From Mercurialis annua (taxonomy: Eukaryota > Streptophyta > Magnoliopsida > Malpighiales > Euphorbiaceae): DNA of 64,000 nucleotides. The translations under genes and the position numbers were made by a program. The notes beneath the pieces are model-generated. The model was not told the DNA's origin and made no database searches. It worked only from the letters and a program-made list of their open reading frames with translations. The stretch is taken from positions 27,016,628 through 27,080,627 of the forward strand of contig NC_065576.1 of assembly GCF_937616625.2 (NCBI RefSeq), read 5' to 3'. Positions 49,801-61,942 of this stretch are shown here, in pieces (positions within the stretch are counted from its first letter, which is position 1; each line of letters starts with the position of its first letter).

Positions 49801-51911
49801 TGACGATTGATTAGTATGTCGTATCTTAAGTCTCTTTAATGCGTCGTTCCGATTACCTAAGCAAGGTTAGGTTATATTACGCAAAGTGTGCATGAAAAGT
49901 GACAATAATAGTATGTCTCATCTGAAATCTGTTTAACGTATTGTTTCGATTACCATGCCTATGTCGCTTCACAAGTCTCTCTAACGCGTCATTTTGATTA
50001 CCTGAGCATGGTTAGGTTATATTATGCAAAGTGTGCGTGAAAAGTGACGCTAGATTAGTATAAAGGCGTCACAAGTCTCTCTAACACGTTGTTCCGATTA
50101 CCTATGCATGGTTAGGTTATATTACGCAAAGTGTGCGTGAAAAGTGACAATAGATTAGTAGGTCGTGTCTCAAGTCTCTTTAACGCGTCATTCCGATTAC
50201 CTAAGCATGTGGGGTTATTTTACGCAAAGTGTGCGTGAAACATAACGCTAGATTAGTACGCCGCGTCTCAAGTCTTTGTAACGCGTAGTTCCGATTACCT
50301 AGGCATGGTTATGTTATATTACGCAAAGTGTGCGTGAAAAGTGACGCTAGATTAGTATGTTGCGTCTTAAGTCGTTTTAACGCATCGTTCCAATTACCTA
50401 ACAATGGTTAGGTTATATTACGCAAAATTTTCGTGAAAGGTGACGCTAGATTAGTATGTCACGTCTCAAGTCATTTTCGTTTCGATTACCTAAGCATGGT
50501 TAGGTTATATTACCCAAAGTGTGTGTGAAAATTGACGCTAGGTTAGTATGTCGCATCTCAAGTCTCTTTAATCCGTCGTACCGAATACCTTAGCATGGTT
50601 AGGTTATATTACGCAAAGTGTGCGTGAAAAGTGACGCTAAATTAGTATGTCGTGTCTCAAGTCTCTTTAACGCGTCTTTCCATTACCATAGAATAATTAG
50701 GTTATATTATGCAAAATGTGCATGAAAAGTAACGATAGATTAGTATGTCGCCTCTCAAGTCTCTTTAACGCGTCGTTTCGGTTACCATGCTTATCTCGCG
50801 TCACAAGTCTCTTTAACGCGTCGTTCCGATTACCTAAGCATGGTTAGGTTATATTACGCAATGTGTGCATGAAAAGTGATGCTAGATTAGTATGTCGCGT
50901 CTAAACTCTCTCTAACGCGTCATTCTGATTTCCTAATCATGGTTTGGTTATATTATGCAAAGTGTGCGTGAAAACTGACGCTAGATGAGTATGTCGCGTC
51001 TCAAGTCTTTGTAATGCGTCGTTCCGATTACCTAAGCATGGTTAGATTATTTTACGCAAAGTGTGCGTGAAAAGTGAAGCTAGATTAGTATGTCGAATCT
51101 CAAGTCTCTTTAATGCATCGTTCCGATTACCTAAGCATGGTTCGGTTATATTAAGCAATGGTTGCGTGAAAATTGTTGCTAAGTTAATATGTCGCGTCTC
51201 AAGTCTCTTTAATGCGTTGTTCCGATTACCTAAGCATGGTTAGGCTATATTAAGCAAAGGTTGCTTGAAAACTGTTGCTAGGTTATTATGTCGCGTCTCA
51301 AGTCTCTTTAACGCGTCTTTCCGATTACCTAAGCATGGTTAGGTTATATTACGCAAAATGTGCGTGAAAAGTGACACTAGATTAGTATGTCGCGTCTCAA
51401 GTCTCTTTAATGCGTCGTTCCGATTACCTAAGCATGGTTAGGTTATATTACGCAAAGCGTGCGTAAAAAGTGACACTAGATTAGTATGGCGCGTTTCAAG
51501 TATCTTTAACGCGTCGTTTCGATTATCATGCTTATGTCGCGTCACAAGTGTCTCTAACGTGTCGCTCTGATTACCTAAGCATGGTTAGGTTATATTACGA
51601 AAACTGTCCCTGAAAAGTGACAATAGATTAGTATGTCGCTTCTCTAGTCTCTTCATCGCGTCGTTCCGATAAACTAAGCATGGTTAGGTTATTTTACGCA
51701 AAGTGTGCGTGAAGAGCGACATATTAGTATGTCGCGTCTAAAGTCCCTTTAACGTGTGTTCCGATTTCCTAACCATGGTTATGTTATATTACGCAAAGTG
51801 TGCGTGGAAGTGACCCTAGATTAGTATGTCGCGTCTCAAGTCTCTTTAACGCCTCGTTCTGATTACTGAAGCATGGTTATGTTATATTACGCCAAAAGCG
51901 CGTTAAAAGCA
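46843..51911 (+). repeat. Satellite B array, right part
   Basis: About 50 monomers, mostly the 99-bp form, with fewer 147-bp variants than the left part. Canonical monomers near 49690-50160 and 51290-51480 are the most uniform of the window. It ends where a truncated Gypsy gag begins (homology starts at 51917; the bases 51912-51916 could belong to either). No gene is seen. Confidence 0.95.
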
Positions 51912-51916
51912 TGGTT

Positions 51917-52198
51917 ATCTTCTTCAGGATCCTCTTCTGGATCCTCCTCCGGTTCTTCACTATATTCTATTTCTGGTGAGTGTACTCTACCTCTGTTGCC
52001 AAAAGAACTACCAATCTCCGATACAAACATATATCCATTCTGATAAATTTCTAGCGATCTCCTATTATCTGCGTGGAATCTGTTCTGATGGACCCCAGAT
52101 GGTTCGCCTATTTCATTATGAAACCCATTCTGAAATATAGGAGGCGCTTCCTCCCGTTCTTCAGCAGCATGTGATTGAGCTCCGTTCTGCCCAGACAT
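51917..52198 (-). pseudogene. gag: Gypsy gag, 5' fragment
   Basis: First about 94 codons of the same gag-like gene as 58102-59094, starting MSGQNGAQSHAAEE (an upstream in-frame ATG at 52219 is also possible). It aligns at an offset of 6896 to the other copy and ends in the acidic repeat (EEDPEEDPEED), where satellite B takes over. Unlike the other copy it has glycine (GGA) rather than a stop at the codon at 52036-52034. The last few residues of the open frame are satellite-encoded. Confidence 0.85.
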
Positions 52199-52630
52199 GC
52201 TGAAAAGAAACAATTTCAATCATAAGCGACCATCTGAGCCCATTTCCACACGCAATTCCAATATTAACTTATAAAATGCTGTAAACATTTAGCATTTAAT
52301 CCAGTCGCACGTAGTTCGCAAGCAGATAACCATTTAACAATCCCAGCGCAAGTAGTAAACGCCTAGTTATCTCAGTCGTTCGTATACCCTGATACTAACC
52401 ACTTATTAGCTTAACTATCTTAGTTCGCGCGCGTTATAAACCATACTACTAATGCATATATCACACAAATGCAGACAACTAAGGTCCGACTCTTGCTACA
52501 GTAGTTCCTAGGATACTTACTGACAGAGTATTCACACAAAACTGGCAGTGGTAACTGGACCAACTGCCCTCAAACAAACACTGAAACAAACTTGCAGTGG
52601 TAACTGGACCAACTGCTCTAATACCAACAC
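52199..52630 (-). other. Leader and primer-binding site after LTR A
   Basis: Untranslated leader equivalent to 59095-59525. Immediately after the LTR the minus strand reads GTGT then TGGTATTAGAGC (52626-52615), an initiator tRNA-Met site with one mismatch. Within it, ACTGCCAGTTTTG-type and CAGTTGGTCCAGTTACCA segments are repeated, giving a short direct repeat of the region after the PBS. No gene is seen. Confidence 0.75.
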
Positions 52631-54166
52631 TGTTACGACCCAAAATATTGAGCCGCAACCGGCGCTAGGGAACGGGAGTGGTAGCTCCGGAACCCATCAC
52701 AAGCCTCATATAACTATTAATTTTTTGCAAATAATCAACAAATAACACAACACAATGGAAGCAAATATACATAACATATATAAACCTCATTTACACTAAT
52801 TGTTCTGTTAACCTCGCGCACTCTAGTTACCGTACCCTGTACGAACTGGCCTCGCGGTACTATATACAAAAGTTAGTGTAACAAAACATATCACCGGCAC
52901 CCGGGGCCGTGAACAAAACATATTATCTGTAGCCCATCAAAACATATAAACAGGACAGCAAGTAATATATACATTCAAAATGTACTGCTGTCTAGACTAC
53001 GACTCTGTCAATGCGGGACCACTACTGCAGCACTCACAGAAGTCAGAAACTATACATACATAGCTGACTTCTGGACTTCAAAACTTGGCTTCTACCTAAG
53101 TCCACAAACTAAGCACCTGAAAGACATCAAAGGTGAGGGGTCAGTATTTGGGAAGATACTGAGTGAGTTTGCATTTACTTACGGTATTAATATAAAAACA
53201 TAGCATCGCATTTCAAGAAAATATTTATATAAAACATATAAACAGGTATTTGATCCGTACGAAACTAATATCCTAGCATGCGACATAACTCTCGAATAAT
53301 CAAATCATACTAATCCAGATAGTCCGACCCAGGAGTCCTCACACTCTACCCATCGATCGCGATCTATCTCTTAATCCCAAAGTGTGAGTCCAACTCACTA
53401 GATACGGGGACTCCAGACTACACCGTAGCCGAGTGCTCACTCGTATCGAATTCATTATCCAACTTTGAAATTCGTATTCATATCATGTCATACATATCAA
53501 ATCATTTCTCAATGCAAACACACTAGACTGACTCGATACTGGTGATCACACAGCCTATTGACACCCAATAGGTAGCTAGTTTCTTCGGATCGCATACTAG
53601 TTCTCGTATATAAAACTTAAAAAAAACATATAACATTTAATCAAATCATATAACATGCGATACGTATAAACAGTATATATATATCTACATAAAATAACTT
53701 TAATATATATATAATACACGAAAGTAAAGTGCGACTCACAGTGACCGCAATCCAATCAATGACGTGGTCTATGAAATGATATGCCCTTGCTATCCCACGT
53801 CTACTGACCTCTCTCCTTGCTAACACGTCTGATACATAATAATTGACGTTTAATGATTAGACGTGAATCTCGTATTCTAATACGTATAATACTTTAAATT
53901 CTAGGGTTATATTTCATTCATAATATTATTCGTGAACTCGACATTCCTTTATCGTATTCACAATATGTCGAACTATGTTTCTCGTATTCGAGAAACGTAT
54001 AATATCCTTAGCGTTTTTCATTATCGCTGCTCGCGTAAAACGTCGAGCTAAAACTTTATTTTTCTAATTATCGGGGTCTCTAATCGTTTTTAGGGTCTAA
54101 TATTCAAAAATATTGAAATCCTGTTCTACCAGGGCTAAAAGCCCAATTAGGTCCCTACGGACCCAC

Positions 54167-54325
54167 GGTGTGCGTTCGCACACTTCAGTGCGCGTTCGCA
54201 CACTTCAGTGCGCGTTCGCACACTTCAGTGCGCTTCCGCACACTTCAGTGCGCGTTCGCACACTTCAGTGCGCTTCCGCACAATTCAGTGCGCTTCCGCA
54301 CACTTGGAAGTGTGCGTTCGCACAC
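54167..54325. repeat. 20-bp minisatellite in LTR A, about eight copies
   Basis: Unit CGCACACTTCAGTGCGCGTT, each with the small palindrome GTGCG-CGTT-CGCAC. LTR B has only about three degenerate copies at 61070-61125. Open frames through this block (54113-54528) on both strands reflect the repeat. Confidence 0.9.
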
Positions 54326-54699
54326 CGAGTGCAGCCCACGCACAGCCCCGGAAAAATCCATTTTCCAGACGTTTCGCCGATTTCCGACCTTCCACACGCA
54401 TGGCAAACACTTATATCTATAACACCCATATTTTACTTTCTTCAAAAACGTCAAAACCGATTCAAAACGTTAAATTCTTAATTTTAACTAAAACCGCCAT
54501 AACTTTCAATTTTCAGCAAAATACTTAAACCTTTACCTCAAAACAAAGCTTGGGATCCGTAGAGTATTCGATTCTGAAGAAATCACCGCAAAAATCACTT
54601 GATTCGGACGTCGAACGGCGAAACGGCGGCGAAACGACAGTAATCGGCGATTTCTCTCAATTTCTCTTTAACTCTCTCTGATCTTCTTCTTTCATATTT

Positions 54700-54803
<104 letters not shown>

Positions 54804-55257
54804 TGGCTAAAATGCCACTTTGATCCTTGTTCTTTTTGTTTATTATCATTTATCTTTTAAACTTTTCATTCGTACGATTTAGTCCATAACTAAATCGATA
54901 AATTCTTTTATTATAACTTATACCTATTATTTATATCCAATAAATAATACGAAGCTCGATATTACTATTTTCCCGTCAAATCTTACAAATTTCCATTTTC
55001 GACACAAAGTGGCTAAATTACCACTTTAGTCCCTGCACTTTATTTTGGAACCTTTCTTGACATTTCTCCTTTTAGTTCCAATTCCATCTTTAGAATTTAA
55101 ATATATCATTAATTTCCGCATAATTACTTACCTGAAACCGACCTACTTAAAATTTATTTACTTCAATTTCCTTGAAATCTTTCCGATATCGCCACTCTGG
55201 CGAGTCCTAACTGGACACATGGCCCAAATAAATAATTAAATATTTTGGGGTATTACA

Positions 55258-55277
55258 TTCTTCCCCCCTTAAAAAAA
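55258..55277 (-). promoter_or_regulatory. Polypurine tract of the Gypsy element
   Basis: On the minus strand, TTTTTTTAAGGGGGGAAGAA directly precedes the LTR start TGTAATACCCC. This is the plus-strand DNA primer position in Gypsy elements. Just upstream, AAATTCGAGGACGAA resembles the end of pol in plant Gypsy elements, though no pol is left. Confidence 0.85.
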
Positions 55278-58101
55278 TTCGTCCTCGAATTTTCATAAAG
55301 CTTGTTGGGACCTTATAATTGTTTTTATGTCTTTCTTGACGTCCATTACTATGTGTCAGTCGTAGTTTCTTCTTTCACTTTAACTCTTAGCCCTCATTTA
55401 TAGCTGTGACTTCGTACTTGTTGCTATTCGATTATCAATCTTACTCATAGTAGCTTCTTGTTGATGCGTAGCTGAGAATCTTCTCATTATCACTTTTGTC
55501 TCATCCGTTGTCTTCCTAAAATAATATTGCTTCAAATGTATCTTCGATATCGTAACCCTCGCGTCTTTACCACGTGGTTGTCCCTAATCATTGTCTAATG
55601 TTCTCTCGATCCATCACTCCCTTCTTAGTAGTCATCGGGCTGCTACTCATCTCTTTTATACGTGAATAGTCACGACGTTTCGGCTATATCCTTAATGACG
55701 TACTTATTTTATTCATACTTGTATGAGTATTTTCTCTTGTAATCACAATCTATGGTTATAGCCCTTACTATCGTCTGTCGTTGTCACTTTTCTTCCTTAG
55801 CTGGTTATCGTCATTTCTTACTTCTCTCCATCACTATCTGACACGTCTTTTACTACTTTCAATTTCTTTTTCTTTTGCTCCATATCGTCAACTTCATGTC
55901 GCTCTGTTGGTTATGATCCTTCACCCCTTTTTCCGTTGTCCTAAACGTTACACTTCACATCACTCTTAATCGTGTAACTTGTACAGCCGTCTTCTTTGAC
56001 CGATACTATTCTTATTCTCTTTTCTTATCTTATCTTTATTTGATCCTTTAAAAATCGCCTCATATGTTTCTTTAAACATTTAACTGTTTCTAGAATCCTT
56101 CTCACTAACTAGCCTTTGTTCAACCTCATTCTTATTTTTAATATCCAGCTGATTCAATAGATCTTTAATAACTTATCTATTTTCTTTATCGTAACTCCTT
56201 CTTACTATATGAACAATTTTCTTTCTCATCTTATACTTCTTCTTACTTTTAAATAGCTTTACGATTTTTATTCTTACTTTTAGAGGTATCGTCTATGTAC
56301 TGTACTCCTTTTACGCTTATCATGTAATCTTAAACATCCTTTAATTATCTTAGCTTTCTTATATAATATCCCCCTTCATCCTCATAACTTTGTAGCTTCT
56401 CTTACATACCCTATTCTTGCTCATTCGATAGTAATAAGGTATCATCACGCTCTCTCTTGTCGTATCACTCATATCCTTCATCTGATTATGACAGTTCTAT
56501 TGTTGCTGTATTTATTTTGTTAATCCTCCCAATGTATATCTGGAACTTTCCATTTTTCTAATCATTTCATGAAATCTTTTATTCATACATGTATCTTACT
56601 TTGCCTCCTTCATGTTTCCTGTCATTCTCGCATTTACACATTCACAAATGTGTATGTGTTGCCTTTATCCTTATACTGGGTTCCCGCAATTTAACTCTTC
56701 TTCTTTCTGTGAACGCAACTTATAACTCTTAATGCTGATATTAGTAACTTTACTTGTTACTCGTCATATAGCATCATTTATCTCTTGATCTATTTAACTT
56801 CAAGCCTTCACATCTAACTGGATTATCTTCTTCATCGTCCGTATCCCTTCTTTTTCCACTTCTGCATCTTCAAATACTGATATCGATAAAGTTATATGTC
56901 CTATAAATATCACTTGATGTTCATCGTTTATATAATCGTCTTCTCATTCCTAATACTTTCATTTTCTTTCCTCCGATATGTCTCTCGATCGCTATGTTAC
57001 TTATCTCAGTATAAGGATAATCATTATATCCTTCATCCTTGCGTTTTCATTACGTTTCTTTCGTCTACATGACTGTCTGTCATTTCATCTTTTATTCTAT
57101 CATAAGGATAAATATTGTATCCTTAGATATTGCCAGTGCATCGCATCTTAACCGCGTATGCTCTCCGGTGATAACTCTTTATTCAAACTTTACTTTAATC
57201 TCGTTTGTTTTATCGCAATTAATTGTTAATAAGGCTTTGTTCTGTTATTGGGGTTTATTTTACAAGTCTTATTCTTATTTATTAAGAATATTTTATTATC
57301 CGTCGCAGAGTTTCACATCTGAGTTCACTTACAAAATCATTACGATTTCGAAAACATCTTTTTGGCTAGCTAGCACTTTAAAACACTTTTCAAAAATCAT
57401 TTGAAATTGTTAGTACAATTGTAGCTCAGAGTGATGACGCCTCTCATCACCAAAGAGTTGCTCGAAATCGCATTTTCTTCATCATTGCATAAATATGATG
57501 CATGGTCTATGCTTTGAAAATCATTCTTTTATGCATTCCTATCGTGATTATGTGATGTCATATGCGATGACTGAGCACAATTGTACTTTGAAAAATCTTA
57601 AAAATCTTTCATACTTTTCGTAGAACGTAAGTTTACTCCAGATTGTACACTCTGCGACTATTAACGGCTTTCTTTATACTTATTGGGTATATTTCAAATT
57701 TTTGTATTGCTGTCACTTTCTGTTGTTTCACTGACTATCCTTCTGTCACATCACTTCTTTCTCCATATCCCCACTAACTCAATTCAATTCAAAATTTTCT
57801 ACCGCTGTAATCACCACATTCACTTCTTCAACACACTATATCATGTCATATATAAACACAGGTACTGATGTTTCACATTGATTCCCTATTGGTAACCCAT
57901 CTCTTTCTTCACAACTTCTAGAACGTAATATAGGAATTACGTTTGCGATAATATATATTATGTGATGTTTATTATATTATTGCTTTCGTAGGTTATGTTT
58001 ATATATTCTTTTATTAGTTGCGTGTTTATTAACATGCTTCCTATAGGTTCTCACTTTTATGAGGTATTATCCTACAGGCGCATCCTAATACTAATATTCT
58101 A
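55278..58101 (-). other. Gypsy interior without recognisable coding sequence
   Basis: About 2.8 kb, strongly pyrimidine-rich on plus (purine-rich on the element's sense strand), lying where pol should be. No minus-strand frame of useful length exists, and I see no protease, RT (YxDD), RNase H or integrase motif. The plus-strand frames (57039-57404, 55781-55969, 57683-57868) are hydrophobic, unlike known proteins and antisense to the element. An imperfect inverted repeat lies at 57413-57586. This looks like non-coding filler as in large retrotransposon derivatives, or a decayed pol. Confidence 0.7.
57413..57586. repeat. Imperfect inverted repeat in the Gypsy interior
   Basis: GTACAATTGTAGCTCAGAGT at 57413 and its near complement ending GAGCACAATTGTAC at 57586 enclose about 125 bp. 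It could fold as a stem in RNA or be the remains of a small inserted element. No clear target duplication is seen. Confidence 0.5.
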
Positions 58102-59094
58102 TTATGCAATGGAGCAATCATATATACACAGTAATGCAAACACATAAACAGAAATACTTAAAACATGTAAATTGCTAATACCTGGAGGTGCCTGATGTGG
58201 AACGGTAGGTTCCCTATTGACTATGCCGGTGTGTCGACCTCTAACTGTTCTACCGGAGTTGCTTCCGCCTCTTTGCACAAAGTAGGGGTTAGTCCTAACT
58301 CTGGAGGATGTACTGACGTAGTCCGGATGGTACTCGCGTCTAAAGTAGAAGGGTCGTATGGGATCGCCCTCCCACTCACGCTCGATCTCGATTCTACGGG
58401 CCATCGTAGTGAGCGTACCGAAATGTTCACCTACGTGTTCATATAACTCACTAAACTCAGGTCCTAAGCCTATGACGTACCTATAGTTGATGGTTCTATT
58501 ACGTTCATCCAGATCAGGGACTCCCTCAACCATTCGTAGAAAATCAGTAGAATACATTCCTACTGTTAACATTCCTCGAGAGAAGGAGCGCATCTGTCTT
58601 CTAACTTGGTCTAGAGCTATCTGTGCCTGACCATTTGCTATATCTGCATTTTCTCTCAAGTCACGATATCTCTGCACCCTAGACCAGAAATGCTCGCTTC
58701 TGTACTGTTCAACATCCGATTCATTTAACAGTTCTCCTTCTTCATACTCTTTTTCCAGAGGATCTTCTTCTTCTGCCTCTTCTTCTACATCCTCCTCGGG
58801 ATCCTCCTCCGGATCTTCTTCAGGATCCTCTTCTGGATCCTCCTCCGGTTCTTCATTATATTCTATTTCTAGCGAGTGTACTCTACCTCTGTTCCCAGAA
58901 GAACTACCAATCTCCGATACAGACATATATCAATTCTGATAAATTTCTGGCGATCTCCTATTATCTGCGTGGAATCTGTTCTGATGGACCCCAGATGGTT
59001 TGCCTATTTCATTATGAAACCCATTCTGAAATATAGGAGGCGCTTCCTCCCGTTCTTCAGCAGCATGTGACTGAGCTCCGTTCTGCCCAGACAT
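58102..59094 (-). pseudogene. gag: Gypsy gag-like gene with one nonsense codon
   Basis: The frame starts MSGQNGAQSHAAEE at 59094 (an in-frame ATG at 59115 is the alternative). It runs 54 codons to a TGA at 58932-58930, and continues in the same frame for 275 more to a stop at 58102. The partial second copy has GGA at that codon, so the stop is a point change here. Features in order: an alanine/glutamate-rich N-terminus; an acidic repeat (EEDP units, about residues 78-100); and a region resembling the C-terminal half of Retrotrans_gag (GMYSTDFLRMVEGVPDLDE ... IGLGPEFSEL ... ARRIEIERE). An arginine-rich tail follows. There is no CCHC zinc knuckle and the N-terminal half of the usual gag fold is not evident. 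It probably encodes, or encoded, a reduced particle protein. The final 25 or so hydrophobic residues may be read-through into non-coding sequence. Confidence 0.75.
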
Positions 59095-59525
59095 GCTGAA
59101 AAGAAACAATTTCAATCATAAACGACCATCTGAGCCCATTTCCACACGCAATTCCAATATTAACTTATAAATGCTGTAAACATTTAGCATTTAATCCAGT
59201 CGCACGTAGTTCGCAAGCAGATAACCATTTAACAATCCCAGCGCAAGTAGTAAACGCCTAGTTATCTCAGTCGTTCGTATACACTGATACTAACCACTTA
59301 TTAGCTTAACTATCTTAGTTCGCGCGCGTTATTTACCATACTACTAATGCATATATCACACAAACGCAGACAACTAAGGTCCGACTCTTGCTGCAGTAGT
59401 TCCTAGGTTACTTACTGACAGAGTATTCAGACAAAACTGGCAGTGGTAACTGGACCAACTGCCCTCAAACAAACACTGAAACAAACTTGCAGTGGTAACT
59501 GGACTAACTGCTTTGATACCAACAC
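59095..59525 (-). other. Leader and primer-binding site after LTR B
   Basis: After the LTR end the minus strand reads GTGT then TGGTATCAAAGC (59521-59510), an initiator tRNA-Met site with one mismatch, different from the mismatch beside LTR A. The rest is untranslated leader up to the gag ATG. No gene is seen. Confidence 0.8.
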
Positions 59526-61069
59526 TGTCACGACCCAAAATATTGAGCCGCAACCGGCGCTAGGGAACGGGAGTGGTATCTCCGGAACCCGTAGCAAGCC
59601 TCATATCACTATTTATTTTTCGCAAATAATCAACAAATAACACAACACAACGGAAGTAAATATACATAACATATATAAACCACATTTACACTAACTGTTC
59701 TGTTAACCTCGCGGGCTCTAGTTACCGTACCCTGTACGAACTGGCCTTGCGGTACTATATACAAAAGTTAGTGTAACAAAACATATCACCGGCACTTGGG
59801 GTCGTGAACAAAACATATTATCTGTAGCCTATTAAAACATATAAACAGGACAGCAAGTAATATATACATTCAAAATGCACTGCTGTCTAGGCTACGACTC
59901 TGTCAATGCGGGACCACTACTGCAGTACTCACAGAAGTCAGAAACTATACATACATAGCTGACTTCTGGACTTAAAAACTTGGCTTGTGGCTAAGTCCAC
60001 AAATTAAACACCTGAAAGACATCAAAGGTGAGGGGTCAGTATTTGGGAATATACTGAGTGAATTTTCATTTACTAACGGTATTAATATAAAAACATAGCA
60101 TCGCATTTCAAGAAAACATTTATATAAAACATATAAACAGGTATTTGATCCGTACGAAACTAATATCCTAGCATGCGACATAACTCTCAAATAATCAAAT
60201 CATACTAATCTAGATAGTCCGACCCGGGAGTGCTCACACTCTACCCATCGATCGCAATCTATCTCTTAATCCCAAAGTGTGAGTCCAACTCACTAGATAC
60301 GGGGACTCCTGACTACACCGTAGCCGAGTGCTCACTCGTATCGAATTCATTATCCAACTTTGAAATTCGTATTCATATCATGTCATACATATCAAATCAT
60401 TTCTCAATGCAAACAAGCTAGACTGACTCGATACTGGTGATCACACAACCTATTGACACCCAATATGTAGCTAGTTTCTTCGGATCGCATACTAGTTCTC
60501 GTATATAAAACTTAAAAAAAAAGCATATAACATTTAATCAAATCATATAACGTGCGATGCGCATAAACAGTATATATATATATATCTACATAAAATAACT
60601 TTAATATATATATAATACACAAAAGTAAAGTGAAGCTCACAGTGACCGCAATCCAATCAATGACGTGGTCTATGAAATGATATGCCCTCGCTATCCCACG
60701 TCTACTGACCTCTCTGCTTGCTAACACGTCTGATACATAATAATTGACGTTTAATGATTATACGTGAATCTCGTATTCTAATACGTATAATACTTTGAAT
60801 TCTAGGGTTATATTTCAGTCTTAATATTATTCGTGAACTCGATATTCCTTTATCCTATTCACGATATATCGAACTCTGTTTCTCGTATTCGAGAAACGTA
60901 TAATATCCTTAGCGTTTTTCATTATCGCTGCTCGCGTAAAACGTCGAGCTAAAACATTATTTTTTCGAATTATCGGGGTCCCTAATCGTTTTTGGGGTCT
61001 AATATTCAAAAATATTGAAATCCTGTTCAACTAGGGCTAAAAGACCAATTAGGTCCTTGCGGACCCACG

Positions 61070-61125
61070 GTGTGCGTTCGCACACTTCATTGTGCGTCCG
61101 CACACTTGCTCAAGTGTGCGTTCGC
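61070..61125. repeat. 20-bp minisatellite in LTR B, about three copies
   Basis: GTGTGCGTTCGCACACTTCA and two diverged neighbours, equivalent to the eight-copy block in LTR A. Confidence 0.8.
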
Positions 61126-61396
61126 ACACTACAAGGTTCGCCGATTTCCGACCTTCCACACGCATGGCAAACACTTAATTTTAACTAAAACCGCCATAAC
61201 TTCAAATTTTCAGCAAAATACTTAATCCTTTACCTCAAAACAAAGCTTGCGATCCGTAGAGTATTTGATTCTGAAGAAATCGCCGCAAAAATCACTTGAT
61301 TCGGACGTCGAACGGTGAAACGGCGACGAAACGACGGTTATCGGCGATTTCTCTCAATTTCTCTTTAACTCTCTCTGATCTTCTTCTTTCATATTT

Positions 61397-61399
<3 letters not shown>

Positions 61400-61486
<87 letters not shown>
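61400..61486. repeat. TA microsatellite in LTR B
   Basis: About 43 TA units in the same place as the tract in LTR A. The tyrosine/isoleucine-repeat open frames on both strands are artefacts of it. Confidence 0.97.
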
Positions 61487-61488
<2 letters not shown>

Positions 61489-61942
61489 TGGCTAAAATGC
61501 CACTTTGATCCTTGTTCTTTTTGTTTGTTATCATTTATCTTTTAAACTTTTCATTCGTACAATTTAGTCCATAACTAAATCGATAAATTGTTTTATTATA
61601 ACTTATACGTATTATTTATATCCAATAAATAATACGAAACTGGATATTACTATGTTCCCGTCAAATCCTACAAATTTCCATTTTCGACACAAAGTGGCTA
61701 AATTACCACTTTAGTCCCTGTACTTTATTTTGGAACCTTTCTTGACATTTCTCCTTTTAGTTCCAATTCCATCTTTAGAATTTAAATATATCATTAATTT
61801 CCGCATAATTACTTACCTGAAACCGACATACTTAAAATTTATTTACTTCAATTTCCTTGAAATCTTTCCGATATCGCCACTCTGGCGAGTCCTAACTGGA
61901 CACGTGGCCCAAATAAATAATTAAATATTTTGGGGTATTACA

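Larger units (their letters stand above)
59526..61942 (-). repeat. Gypsy LTR B (2417 bp), 5' LTR
   Basis: On the minus strand it starts TGTAATACCCC at 61942, where satellite B resumes directly (acgctagattag), and ends GGGTCGTGACA before the primer-binding site. Relative to LTR A it lacks about 67 bp between two copies of CTTA (after about 61177), has fewer 20-bp minisatellite copies and a shorter TA tract. Otherwise it is close in sequence. Confidence 0.9.

Noticed and set aside
25420..51911. Telomere-like motif GGTTAGGTTA in satellite B
   Set aside because: It occurs once per 99-bp monomer and does not form TTTAGGG tandem runs, so it is not interstitial telomere sequence.
57039..57404. 121-codon hydrophobic plus-strand frame that looks membrane-like
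   Set aside because: Lies antisense in a pyrimidine-rich Gypsy interior; hydrophobicity comes from T-rich codons, and there is no matching domain.
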